Shown here one piece after another: positions 28,257-35,655 of a stretch of DNA of 64,000 bases. This DNA comes from Psychromicrobium xiongbiense. GTDB lineage: Bacteria > Actinomycetota > Actinomycetes > Actinomycetales > Micrococcaceae. The DNA lies in NCBI RefSeq assembly GCF_030271165.1, contig NZ_JASSZH010000009.1, positions 186,001 to 250,000 of the forward strand. The letters run 5' to 3'. The stretch's first letter is position 1. Every line of letters begins with the position of its first letter. The notes below the pieces were generated by a model. It worked only from the letters and a program-made list of their open reading frames with translations. It was not told the DNA's origin and did no database searches. Made by a program: the position numbers and the translations under genes.

Positions 28257-28346
28257 CATCGCACTGCGGTTCGTCGCTTCCCGCCTGAGCGCCCGGGCGC
28301 ACGAGCTGCTCGTTACGTACCAGTGCCCACGGGCCGCGTCATGCTA
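28257..28346 (+). pseudogene. Orphan 3' end of a membrane-protein gene, right copy of the flanking repeat
   Basis: Read in the original frame this fragment gives ALRFVASRLSARAHELL followed by a stop, closely matching the end of the 378-residue protein encoded at 22106-23242. It has no upstream part or start codon. Similarity begins abruptly at about 28257, so this is a displaced or recombined gene end rather than a gene. Confidence 0.7.
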
Positions 28347-28402
28347 GGGAACCCCGGCCCGAGCAGCCGCCGATGCGCAGCCTCTCCTGACACGCGGCCG
28401 GC

Positions 28403-28657
28403 TCAATAGTGATAGCGCGTTTGGAGAATGGTCAGATCACCGTCGTTGGCAAGATACACCAGGCGGTGCTCGTCGGTGATCCGACGAGACCAGCACCCCG
28501 CTGCCCCATACTTCAGCTGTTCAGGCTTGCCGATACCCGTGAAGGGATCACGCAGACAGGCATCGATGAGCGTGTTGATCCGTTTCAGGACCCGCCGGTC
28601 GGCCGTTTGCCAGTACACGTAGTCCTCCCAGGCGAGCGGATCCCAGACCAAGCGCAT
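28403..28657 (-). CDS. yoeB: YoeB-type toxin (ribosome-dependent mRNA interferase)
   Basis: The 84-residue protein has exactly the YoeB length. It keeps the residues known to be essential in the family: Glu46 (KPEQLKY), Arg65 (TDEHRLVY) and His83 with the C-terminal Tyr84 (RYHY). YoeB binds the ribosomal A site and cuts mRNA. It follows the antitoxin with no intergenic base. Confidence 0.95.
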   Translation of the reverse strand: MRLVWDPLAWEDYVYWQTADRRVLKRINTLIDACLRDPFTGIGKPEQLKYGAAGCWSRRITDEHRLVYLANDGDLTILQTRYHY

Positions 28658-28918
28658 TCAGCTGCCCTCATCCGACCGATCAAGCTCGTGAATCTCAGCT
28701 CCCCCAGCGCGGGCGCGCTCATAGGCGTCAAGCAGCCGGCGAGCATTGGTAGGGGAACGGAACAGGTACGCAGTCTCCTGCCAGGCCGCATACTCATCGG
28801 CAGCCATCAGGACGGCGTTCCCCTTGCGAGAAACGATCTCGACGGCGTCACGGTCCTCGTTCACACGTTCAATGAGCGGGAACAGCGTTTTGCGCGCCTC
28901 ACTTGCACTGATGGACAT
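28658..28918 (-). CDS. yefM: YefM-type antitoxin (Phd/YefM family)
   Basis: The 86-residue protein starts MSISASEARKTLFPLIERV, the typical DNA-binding N-terminus of Phd/YefM antitoxins. VEIVSRKGNAVLMAADEYAAWQET follows, and then a toxin-binding tail. The ATG at 28918 is preferred over the GTG one codon upstream, because AAGGGG lies at a good distance. An inverted repeat upstream is the likely operator. Confidence 0.94.
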   Translation of the reverse strand: MSISASEARKTLFPLIERVNEDRDAVEIVSRKGNAVLMAADEYAAWQETAYLFRSPTNARRLLDAYERARAGGAEIHELDRSDEGS

Positions 28919-28943
28919 CACGGACCCCTTCCGCCGGGACTAC

Positions 28944-28964
28944 TGGTACATGTTAACGGTACCA
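28944..28964. promoter_or_regulatory. Candidate YefM-YoeB operator
   Basis: TGGTAC and GTACCA form a perfect inverted repeat 9 bp apart, with a GTTAAC palindrome in the centre. It lies 26-46 bp upstream of yefM. Known yefM-yoeB operators also carry GTAC-centred palindromes, and the complex represses its own promoter. Confidence 0.6.
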
Positions 28965-29056
28965 CTCACGCTCAACGAGCGCCGTCGTTGGCATCGCCGT
29001 CCAGACGAAAGCGATGGGACACGATTTACCCCCGCCCCCCTGATACTCTGTGCCGC

Positions 29057-29539
29057 ATGTCTCAACCTTTAGATCTTCAGGTCGACGAAGACGGTTTCGT
29101 TTGCGTCGTCTCACCTGACTTCTACTCGGGCTTCGTTGACGAGGACTGGTCTCTAGATCAACTTCTCGCGCACTTCGTACAGCAGAGCAATCTGGGCAGC
29201 CTATTCGTCGCCTACCCGGGCCCCGACCACGCAGACGCTCCCCTGACCTTCGATGAGGTCGCAGAGTCGGGCGAACCGTATCGGAGAGCTACCGGCGTTG
29301 TGAAGGTCGGCCCACAAGGCCTCTGGCTCACGGACTACACACAACTCACCATGGCGGCTCAGTTCCAGGATTCAGCACCGATCGACCGAGGTGCGGTTCG
29401 CCTCCCCGTTCGTGAAGGCACGTATCTGCTCACGCTGATCCACATGTCTGGTGAAGGCGCCGAGTTCCACCTGTCATCGGCACCCGGAACTCCAACGATG
29501 ACATCCCGAATTTCCTCGGTGCCCTGGTTCAGCTATTGA
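29057..29539 (+). CDS. Hypothetical protein
   Basis: The 160-residue acidic protein starts [16 protein letters not shown] at an ATG well inside a longer open frame. It has no membrane segment. It contains a Glu/Asp-rich N-terminus and a beta-rich C-terminal part ([21 protein letters not shown]). The general look recalls small immunity-type proteins, but I cannot name a family. Its end overlaps the convergent mutM end by 11 bp. Confidence 0.65.
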   Translation: MSQPLDLQVDEDGFVCVVSPDFYSGFVDEDWSLDQLLAHFVQQSNLGSLFVAYPGPDHADAPLTFDEVAESGEPYRRATGVVKVGPQGLWLTDYTQLTMAAQFQDSAPIDRGAVRLPVREGTYLLTLIHMSGEGAEFHLSSAPGTPTMTSRISSVPWFSY

Positions 29540-30566
29540 GTCTGGGCTTCGGCTGGCACTTCGGGCAGAAATGGCTCGAGCGGTTCATGAAGGACTCCCG
29601 CTTGATCGGCGTCCCGCACCTGCTACACGGCTCATCTTCGCGCCCATATGCCTCCAGTGACCGCTCAAAATACCCGGACGACCCGTTGACGTTGACGTAA
29701 AGCGAGTCGAAGCTGGTCCCGCCGGCCGCTAGCGCGGAGCGCATCACCGCCCGGGCCGCCTCCAGCAGGGCCTCAATTTGCCGAGAACTGAGCTTCTCGG
29801 TGGGCAACTCGTAGTGCAGGGAGCTAGCCCAGAGCGCCTCGTCGGCATAGATATTGCCGATGCCGGACACCAGCCCCTGGTCAAGCAGGGCGCGTTTGAG
29901 TCCGGTGCGGCGGCGGCGCAGGGCGGTGCTGAATTCCTGCATGGAGAAGTTCTCGTCCAGAGGATCCCTGGCGATATGTGCCACGTCGGCAGGAATGAGG
30001 GGCTCCGCCAGCTGAGCGCCGGCAAAACCACCTGGCAGACCGTCCCGGGTCGGCACCAGTTCGCTGAGGAACATTCCGCCAAAAATCCGCTGGTCCACAA
30101 AATCAAGCCGGTAGCCGGGCTGGGAAGAGTCGGCAGGAAAGTCGTACCGGATTTTCAGATGCCTTGGCACAGCAAGCTGCCCGACCGGTGGCCCAGCCGC
30201 CGGGCCCAGCAAGCCCGGATCCAGCGAGCCGGAATCAGCTGCGGCATCGTGCTCCAGCTCATGCACCAGGAGCTGCCCGCTCATGCCGAGATGAGCCACC
30301 AGGGCCGTATCTTCAGCCGCCCTGTCAGAAGCTGCGTCAGCCGCACCGGGATTGTCATTGAATCGGAGCGGCATCCAGAGGAATTTTCCGCGCCGCACCA
30401 CCTGAGAGATCTGCGCGCCCTGCAGCCGGTGTTGAAAGTCTTCAGCTCCGGGAAGATGCCGCCTCACCGAGCGGGGATCCAGCACGGTGACCTCGTGGAT
30501 GCGGCGGCCCTGCAACCATCGTTCCAGGCCGGAACGAACCACCTCTACCTCGGGCAGTTCAGGCAC
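29529..30566 (-). CDS. mutM: Formamidopyrimidine-DNA glycosylase
   Basis: This base-excision repair enzyme removes 8-oxoguanine and related lesions. The GTG at 30566 gives PELPEVEVV directly after the initiator, so Pro2 becomes the catalytic N-terminus; two upstream codons in frame are therefore not used. The Lys motif [21 protein letters not shown] and the C-terminal zinc finger ([10 protein letters not shown] with CPKC) are intact. At 345 residues it is longer than usual because of an inserted low-complexity loop (about residues 75-135). Confidence 0.95.
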   Translation of the reverse strand: MPELPEVEVVRSGLERWLQGRRIHEVTVLDPRSVRRHLPGAEDFQHRLQGAQISQVVRRGKFLWMPLRFNDNPGAADAASDRAAEDTALVAHLGMSGQLLVHELEHDAAADSGSLDPGLLGPAAGPPVGQLAVPRHLKIRYDFPADSSQPGYRLDFVDQRIFGGMFLSELVPTRDGLPGGFAGAQLAEPLIPADVAHIARDPLDENFSMQEFSTALRRRRTGLKRALLDQGLVSGIGNIYADEALWASSLHYELPTEKLSSRQIEALLEAARAVMRSALAAGGTSFDSLYVNVNGSSGYFERSLEAYGREDEPCSRCGTPIKRESFMNRSSHFCPKCQPKPRLNS

Positions 30567-30587
30567 AACCAACAGCCGTCGCTGTTA

Positions 30588-31322
30588 TCACGAAGCGGAC
30601 AACGGCGCCGACTCAGCAGGCGAGATCGTCATCCAGCTGATCGCCGCTGCATCCTGCTCGGCTTCCTTCTTGGAATGTCCGGTGCCCTGGGCATACCGGG
30701 TTTCGCCGATCATCAGGGTCGCCGAATACACCCGCGCGTGATCAGGCCCTTGGCCCACCACCTCGTAGTGCACGGGGCCCAGCTGATGAGCTGCGGCATA
30801 CTCCTGCACACTGGTCTTCCAGTCCGTGGCGGCACCGAGCGTCCGCTCATCCGCCAGCAGACCGCCCACCAGCCGCATCACCAGCTGGCGCGCCACCTCA
30901 ATGCCGTGGCACAGGTAGCTGGCGCCAATGAGGGCTTCCATGGTGTCCGCCAGAATGGAGGACTTATCTTTGCCATTGGTGAGCTTCTCTCCCTGACCCA
31001 GACGGATGAACTCGCCCACTCCGAGGCCGCGCGCGATGGCGGCCAGGGCACGGGTGCTGACCACTGCGGAGCGGCGCTTGGCCAGGTCTCCTTCGGCGAG
31101 GTCAGGGTTATCCCGGTACAGCGCATCAGTGACCGCAAAGCCCAGCACCGAATCGCCCAGAAACTCCAGGCGCTCGTTGGTAGGGATGCCACCGTGCTCA
31201 TAAGCGTACGAGCGATGCGTCAGGGCAAGACGAAGCGTCTCGGCATCGATATCGACACCGAGACGCTCCAATAACTCACGAGGATCCGGGCCATGAGAGG
31301 CCGGATCAAATGTTGATCCCAC
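30588..31322 (-). CDS. rnc: Ribonuclease III
   Basis: The 244-residue enzyme cuts double-stranded RNA in rRNA processing. The catalytic signature NERLEFLGDSVLGF and the second acidic cluster DTMEALIGASYL are present. A C-terminal dsRNA-binding domain follows (SVQEYAAAHQLGPVHYEVVGQGPDH). It lies between rpmF and mutM. Confidence 0.96.
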   Translation of the reverse strand: MGSTFDPASHGPDPRELLERLGVDIDAETLRLALTHRSYAYEHGGIPTNERLEFLGDSVLGFAVTDALYRDNPDLAEGDLAKRRSAVVSTRALAAIARGLGVGEFIRLGQGEKLTNGKDKSSILADTMEALIGASYLCHGIEVARQLVMRLVGGLLADERTLGAATDWKTSVQEYAAAHQLGPVHYEVVGQGPDHARVYSATLMIGETRYAQGTGHSKKEAEQDAAAISWMTISPAESAPLSAS

Positions 31323-31334
31323 GAGCCGTGAGGA

Positions 31335-31538
31335 TCAGACGTCGGCGACCTTGCGGCCCTTGTACTCCAGGAACAGCTCGGTCCCGGCAGAGTCCGTGAC
31401 GACCTTGGCCTGGTGGGGCAGCGAGTAGGTCACGCGACCGTTTTCGACGGTCTTGACCAGGTTGGGCGCAGTGGCCTTCCACTGGGCCCGGCGTGCGCGG
31501 GTATTGGCGCGGGACATCTTCCGCTTGGGAACAGCCAC
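31335..31538 (-). CDS. rpmF: 50S ribosomal protein L32
   Basis: The 67-residue protein starts [19 protein letters not shown], the L32 signature. It has no Cys, so it is the zinc-independent form. It sits between the DUF177 gene and rnc, as is usual. Confidence 0.95.
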   Translation of the reverse strand: MAVPKRKMSRANTRARRAQWKATAPNLVKTVENGRVTYSLPHQAKVVTDSAGTELFLEYKGRKVADV

Positions 31539-31602
31539 GGCTGTCTCTTTTCTCTCGTCGTCTCCATGCCACCGCGACTTGACTCACGGCAACAACTACT
31601 TG

Positions 31603-32202
31603 CTACTGGTCTGTTTCCTGCGTCAGGGCGCTCAGCGCTGCCCATCGCGGGTCAAGGACCTCATGGTGGTGTCCCGGATGGTCGGCCAGCCGCACTCCAC
31701 ATTCGGAGCACAAGCCTGCACAATCCTCCCGGCAAACCGGTTGAAACGGTAACGCAGTCACTACCGCATCGCGGAGCACCGGTTCGAGATCGACAGTGTC
31801 GTTCTCGACCAGACGCACCTCATCATCCTGATCTTCCGTGCCATCCCCCTGTTCGGGAGAGGCAAAGAAGAACATCTGCATCAGGTCCACCTCTTGGTCA
31901 TACGCAAGGGGATCCAGGCATCGGCTGCACTCGCCCACCAAGTGGACCTGCGCAGTACCCGAGACAAAGATTCCTTCGTGTACGGCCTCCAGGCTCACCT
32001 CAAGATCGACGGGCGATCCTTCGGGAACCCCGATCAGCGGGATGCCAAGCTCCTGGGGAGCGGGGACGGTTTCCTGCAGAAATCTGGTACTCCCCGCAGC
32101 GCGGACCAAATCCTTGACCGCGATAACGAGTGCTGAATCCGGAGATTTCCGGTGATTCGTGCTGATGTGAACTCCTGCAGAAACTACTGACCGACGCACC
32201 AT
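31603..32202 (-). CDS. DUF177 (YceD) family protein
   Basis: The 199-residue protein belongs to the DUF177/YceD family that commonly precedes rpmF; family members are linked to 23S rRNA maturation. It has the ECSRCLDPL metal-binding-like Cys pair and a second Cys cluster (CREDCAGLCSECGVRL). The N-terminal about 20 residues are uncertain: an AGGAG lies within the frame at about 32172, but no standard start codon follows it closely. Confidence 0.88.
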   Translation of the reverse strand: MVRRSVVSAGVHISTNHRKSPDSALVIAVKDLVRAAGSTRFLQETVPAPQELGIPLIGVPEGSPVDLEVSLEAVHEGIFVSGTAQVHLVGECSRCLDPLAYDQEVDLMQMFFFASPEQGDGTEDQDDEVRLVENDTVDLEPVLRDAVVTALPFQPVCREDCAGLCSECGVRLADHPGHHHEVLDPRWAALSALTQETDQ

Positions 32203-32265
32203 CCTAGCCTGAAATGGTGCATTGTCCCAAACTCTGCCCGGGCGTGGCGGGTGCCGGGTCCTTGG

Positions 32266-32736
32266 TTAGTCCTTGACCAGCCGCTTCAGGACCGCCCGCG
32301 GCACTGCTTCCGAGACATCCCCGCCCAGCCCCGCCACTTCTTTGATCATGGAGGAGGAGAGATGAATGTAGCGCGCCTCCGCAGGAATGAAAATGGTCTC
32401 CACCCCGGTCAGCTGTCGGTTCATGGTCGCCATCGCGCTCTCATACTCAAAGTCCGCTGCGGAACGGAGGCCTTTGACAATGGCGCCCGCCCCACGCTGG
32501 CGGCAATACTCTGCCAGCAGCCCCTGACCCATCGGCTCGACCACGATGCCGCCCAGGAAGGCAAAGGTCTCCCGGACCATGGCCAGGCGCTCCTCCAGGG
32601 GGAAGTGGTACTTCTTGGAGTAGTTGGTCGACACCGCGACGATGACCTCGTCAAAAAGCCCGGCGGCACGGGCAATGACCTCACAGTGACCGTTGTGGAG
32701 GGGATCGAAGGAACCCGGGCAGACCGCGCGACGCAT
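32266..32736 (-). CDS. coaD: Phosphopantetheine adenylyltransferase
   Basis: The 156-residue enzyme makes dephospho-CoA from phosphopantetheine and ATP. It has FDPLHNGH (the HxGH-type nucleotidyltransferase motif), KGLRSAADFEYE and the C-terminal HLSSSMIKEVA, all conserved in CoaD. It is 63 bp upstream of the DUF177 gene on the same strand. Confidence 0.97.
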   Translation of the reverse strand: MRRAVCPGSFDPLHNGHCEVIARAAGLFDEVIVAVSTNYSKKYHFPLEERLAMVRETFAFLGGIVVEPMGQGLLAEYCRQRGAGAIVKGLRSAADFEYESAMATMNRQLTGVETIFIPAEARYIHLSSSMIKEVAGLGGDVSEAVPRAVLKRLVKD

Positions 32737-32811
32737 GCTCCCAATCTACCGGGCCGGGTCGGACTCCCGCACTACCACGCAGCGCGCGCCCCAACCTCTA
32801 CGCTTAGCCGT

Positions 32812-34137
32812 ATGGAACACGGCAGCTCACCATCCCTCATCTCGCCCGGCGCTCCCGCAGAACCGCAGAGGACCGCTCCCTGGCTCCGCGCTGCGGCCGG
32901 TGCGAACTTGCGCAATGAGCACGGCGGCCTCGAGGCGACGATCTTCGAAGAGATCACGAGCCTGGCCCAGGCGACCGGGGCGATCAATCTGGGCCAGGGA
33001 TTCCCGGACACCGATGGGCCTGATTCACTCAAGGAAGCGGCGGTTGCCCAGATTCGCGGCGACGCCAACCAGTATGCTCCCGGCAAGGGCCTTCTGGGGC
33101 TCCGTGAAGCCATTGCGAGCCATCAGCAGCGGTTTTACGGCATCGAACTGAACCCGGATCGGGAAGTGGTCGTCACCACCGGTGCCACCGAAGCGATTGC
33201 TGCCACCATTCTCGCCTTCTGCGGCCCCGGCGACGAGGTGGTCACGTTCGAGCCCTTCTATGACTCCTATGGCGCCATGATCGCCCTGTCCGGAGCGCGG
33301 CATCGGACGATTCCGATCCCTCAGGCCGCACCCGGATCGTTGCCTTTCCTCCAGCCTGCCCCCGAGGCGATCGCTGCGGCGTTCAGTCCCGCCACCCGTC
33401 TGGTGATCCTGAACAACCCGCACAACCCCACCGGCCTGGTCTTTGACCGCCCCACCCTGGAGGCCGTCGTCGCCCAGGCTCGGCTGCACGGTGCGCTGAT
33501 TCTCTCCGATGAGGTCTACGAGCACCTGGTGTTCGATGCTCCGCACCTGCCGGTGGCCAGTCTTCCGGGCGCCTGGGAACGGACCATCACGGTGTCTTCG
33601 GCCGGCAAGACCTTCTCGGTCACCGGGTGGAAGGTCGGCTGGGCCAGTGGGTCGGCGGATCTGATGGATGCGCTCCGGACCGTGAAGCAGTTCCTCAGCT
33701 ACTCCTCCGGTGGCCCCTTCCAGCTGCCCGTCGCGGAGGCCCTGGCAGCACCCGAGGAGTATTTTCTGGGCATCGCCGCCGCGCTCCGGGAACGGGGCAC
33801 TCTGCTGAGCACGGCCCTGGAGGCGATCGGCCTGCCGGTCTCCTCCCCTCAGGCGGGCTACTTTGTGGTGGCCGATGCCGCCCCGCTCGGCATCGGCGGT
33901 ACGCCCGGCGAGGATGCCCGCAACCTGGCGCGGGACCTGCCGGGGCTGATTGGGGTGGCTGCCATTCCCGTCTCGGTGTTCTGCCACGAAGAAGGCGCTC
34001 AGCGCACCCGCAGCCTTTTGCGGTTCGCCTTCTGCAAGAAGACCGAGGTGCTTGAGAAGGCGGCTCGTCGCCTCGCCGCACTGCCAGCCCTGTTGGCGGA
34101 CCGGACTGACCCGGTGAACCCACAGGCCAAGGCGTGA
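32812..34137 (+). CDS. PLP-dependent class I/II aminotransferase
   Basis: The 441-residue protein has GQGFPDTDGP, YAPGKGLLGLREAIA, NNPHNPTG and the PLP-Lys motif SSAGKTFSVTGWKVGW, giving a fold type I aminotransferase. It resembles the kynurenine, methionine or DapC-like subgroup. The longer open frame upstream is antisense to coaD and is not coding. Its stop overlaps the next gene as GTGA. Confidence 0.9.
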   Translation: MEHGSSPSLISPGAPAEPQRTAPWLRAAAGANLRNEHGGLEATIFEEITSLAQATGAINLGQGFPDTDGPDSLKEAAVAQIRGDANQYAPGKGLLGLREAIASHQQRFYGIELNPDREVVVTTGATEAIAATILAFCGPGDEVVTFEPFYDSYGAMIALSGARHRTIPIPQAAPGSLPFLQPAPEAIAAAFSPATRLVILNNPHNPTGLVFDRPTLEAVVAQARLHGALILSDEVYEHLVFDAPHLPVASLPGAWERTITVSSAGKTFSVTGWKVGWASGSADLMDALRTVKQFLSYSSGGPFQLPVAEALAAPEEYFLGIAAALRERGTLLSTALEAIGLPVSSPQAGYFVVADAAPLGIGGTPGEDARNLARDLPGLIGVAAIPVSVFCHEEGAQRTRSLLRFAFCKKTEVLEKAARRLAALPALLADRTDPVNPQAKA

Positions 34138-35003
34138 CCGCGGCCAGCCGGCTCGACGGCATCCAGCGTTCGCTCTCGGTCTCCGGTGTGCAGGCCAGAA
34201 TTGTTCAGGACCCCTTCAGTTCCCGCCAACCGGGTCAGCAGGGTGCCTATCTGCTGGAGATCGGTGGAGCCGAGCAGTCCCATGTGGACCTGGATCATCC
34301 GGAGCGGATCTTCTACGAGTACCTGAACCGGATCGGCACCCTACTCGATGCCATCCGCCCTGCCGGAGAGGCTGTATCGGTCCTGCACCTCGGTGCTGGC
34401 GCGCTCACTCTGGCCCGGTATTGCGCGGTGACCCGCCCCGGATCGGTGCAGGTGGCCGTTGAGCTGGAGCGTGAACTCCTGGACCTGGTGCTGACCCAGC
34501 TTCCGCTGCCAGCGGGTGCCACGGTGCATCCGCTGATCGGAGATGTGCGTGAATCCCTGCCGGAGGCTGCAGCGTGGGAGCCTTATGAGCTGATCGTGCT
34601 GGACATCTTCTCCGGGCCGGAGGCCCCTGCCCATGTGGCCTGCCCGGAGTTCTATGCCGAGGCTGCCACCCTGCTGGCGCCCGGAGGGGTACTTGCCGTC
34701 AATATCGGCGATGACCCGCCGCTGACCTTGGTGCGAAGTCAGACCCGTGCCCTGAGCAGCATTCTGCCCGCAGCGGCGTTGACCGGACCCACTGCCATGT
34801 TCAGTGCCCGGTACCCGGGAAATCTCGTCCTGGCCGCAGTGGCCCTTGAATCGGCCGCCGTTGGATCGAGGGCCCCTGTGCCGGGGACTTCGTCAGAAAC
34901 GGAACGCTGGCCGCAGGAGTGGACCGAGGCCTGGCTCCAGCGGGGGCCGCACCCCTGTACGGTGCTCAGCGGCGTGGAGCTGGAGGATTTCGCCCGGGCC
35001 TGA
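34134..35003 (+). CDS. Spermidine synthase-like methyltransferase-fold protein
   Basis: The 289-residue protein starts at a GTG overlapping the aminotransferase stop. A Rossmann-type SAM/dcSAM-binding fold is seen: VSVLHLGAGALTLARY, VAVELEREL and the acidic LIVLDIFSGPEAP, matching the spermidine synthase-like family common in actinobacteria. Polyamine synthesis is not proven, since the proton-acceptor context differs from SpeE. Confidence 0.8.
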   Translation: MTAASRLDGIQRSLSVSGVQARIVQDPFSSRQPGQQGAYLLEIGGAEQSHVDLDHPERIFYEYLNRIGTLLDAIRPAGEAVSVLHLGAGALTLARYCAVTRPGSVQVAVELERELLDLVLTQLPLPAGATVHPLIGDVRESLPEAAAWEPYELIVLDIFSGPEAPAHVACPEFYAEAATLLAPGGVLAVNIGDDPPLTLVRSQTRALSSILPAAALTGPTAMFSARYPGNLVLAAVALESAAVGSRAPVPGTSSETERWPQEWTEAWLQRGPHPCTVLSGVELEDFARA

Positions 35004-35040
35004 CGGTCACCGCCATGATCTTGCCTTGCTGCTCATCCAT

Positions 35041-35625
35041 CTATTCTGCGGGTTCGGCAAACCAGAGGGTGGTCTCACCGTATTTCTTCTCCGAGAATCG
35101 ACGCAGTCCAGGGCCCCAGCCCGGCTCGGGACTCCGGGTGGAGCGTTCCACCACGACCACCGCACCCACAGAAAGAGAAGGGACGAGCGCCACGAGCACC
35201 TCGGTGAGATCAGCCTCGCTGAGCGGATACGGAGGGTCCAGGAAGACCAGATCCCACTGACCGGTTTCCCGTTGCAGAAACCTTTGCGCGGTGGTGCGCT
35301 CCACCGACACCGTTACCGGTCCCCGGGGAGATTTTCCCCTGAGCATTTTGTCCGTGAGCAGGGCGGCATTGCGCTGACAGACGGCCGCCGCGCGGTGATC
35401 CGATTCCACCAGGGCCACCTGGACCGCTCCCCGGCTGGCGCTTTCCAGCCCCAGGGCACCGGAGCCGGCAAAGAGATCCAGCACCCGGGCACCCTCCAGT
35501 GCGTCGAGGGTCTCCAGGCGGGAGAACAGCGCCTCTTTGACCCGGTCTGTCGTCGGGCGGGTACCGGTACCGGGCACCGTGGACAGGCTCAGGCCGCCCA
35601 GTGTCCCGGCGATGATCCGGCTCAT
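35041..35625 (-). CDS. rsmD: 16S rRNA (guanine-N2)-methyltransferase RsmD
   Basis: The 194-residue enzyme methylates G966 of 16S rRNA. It has RIIAGTLGG, TTDRVKEALFSRL, the SAM motif DLFAGSGALGLE and the catalytic FLDPPYP. It follows recG by 30 bp in the same direction. Confidence 0.96.
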   Translation of the reverse strand: MSRIIAGTLGGLSLSTVPGTGTRPTTDRVKEALFSRLETLDALEGARVLDLFAGSGALGLESASRGAVQVALVESDHRAAAVCQRNAALLTDKMLRGKSPRGPVTVSVERTTAQRFLQRETGQWDLVFLDPPYPLSEADLTEVLVALVPSLSVGAVVVVERSTRSPEPGWGPGLRRFSEKKYGETTLWFAEPAE

Positions 35626-35655
35626 CGCCCGCTCCGGACTGACTGAGCATCGGTG

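Noticed and set aside
29778..31274. Plus-strand open frame of 498 codons
   Set aside because: Antisense to mutM and rnc; long stop-free antisense frames are common in high-GC DNA.
32251..32811. N-terminal extension of the aminotransferase frame
   Set aside because: Antisense to coaD; the family start fits the ATG at 32812.
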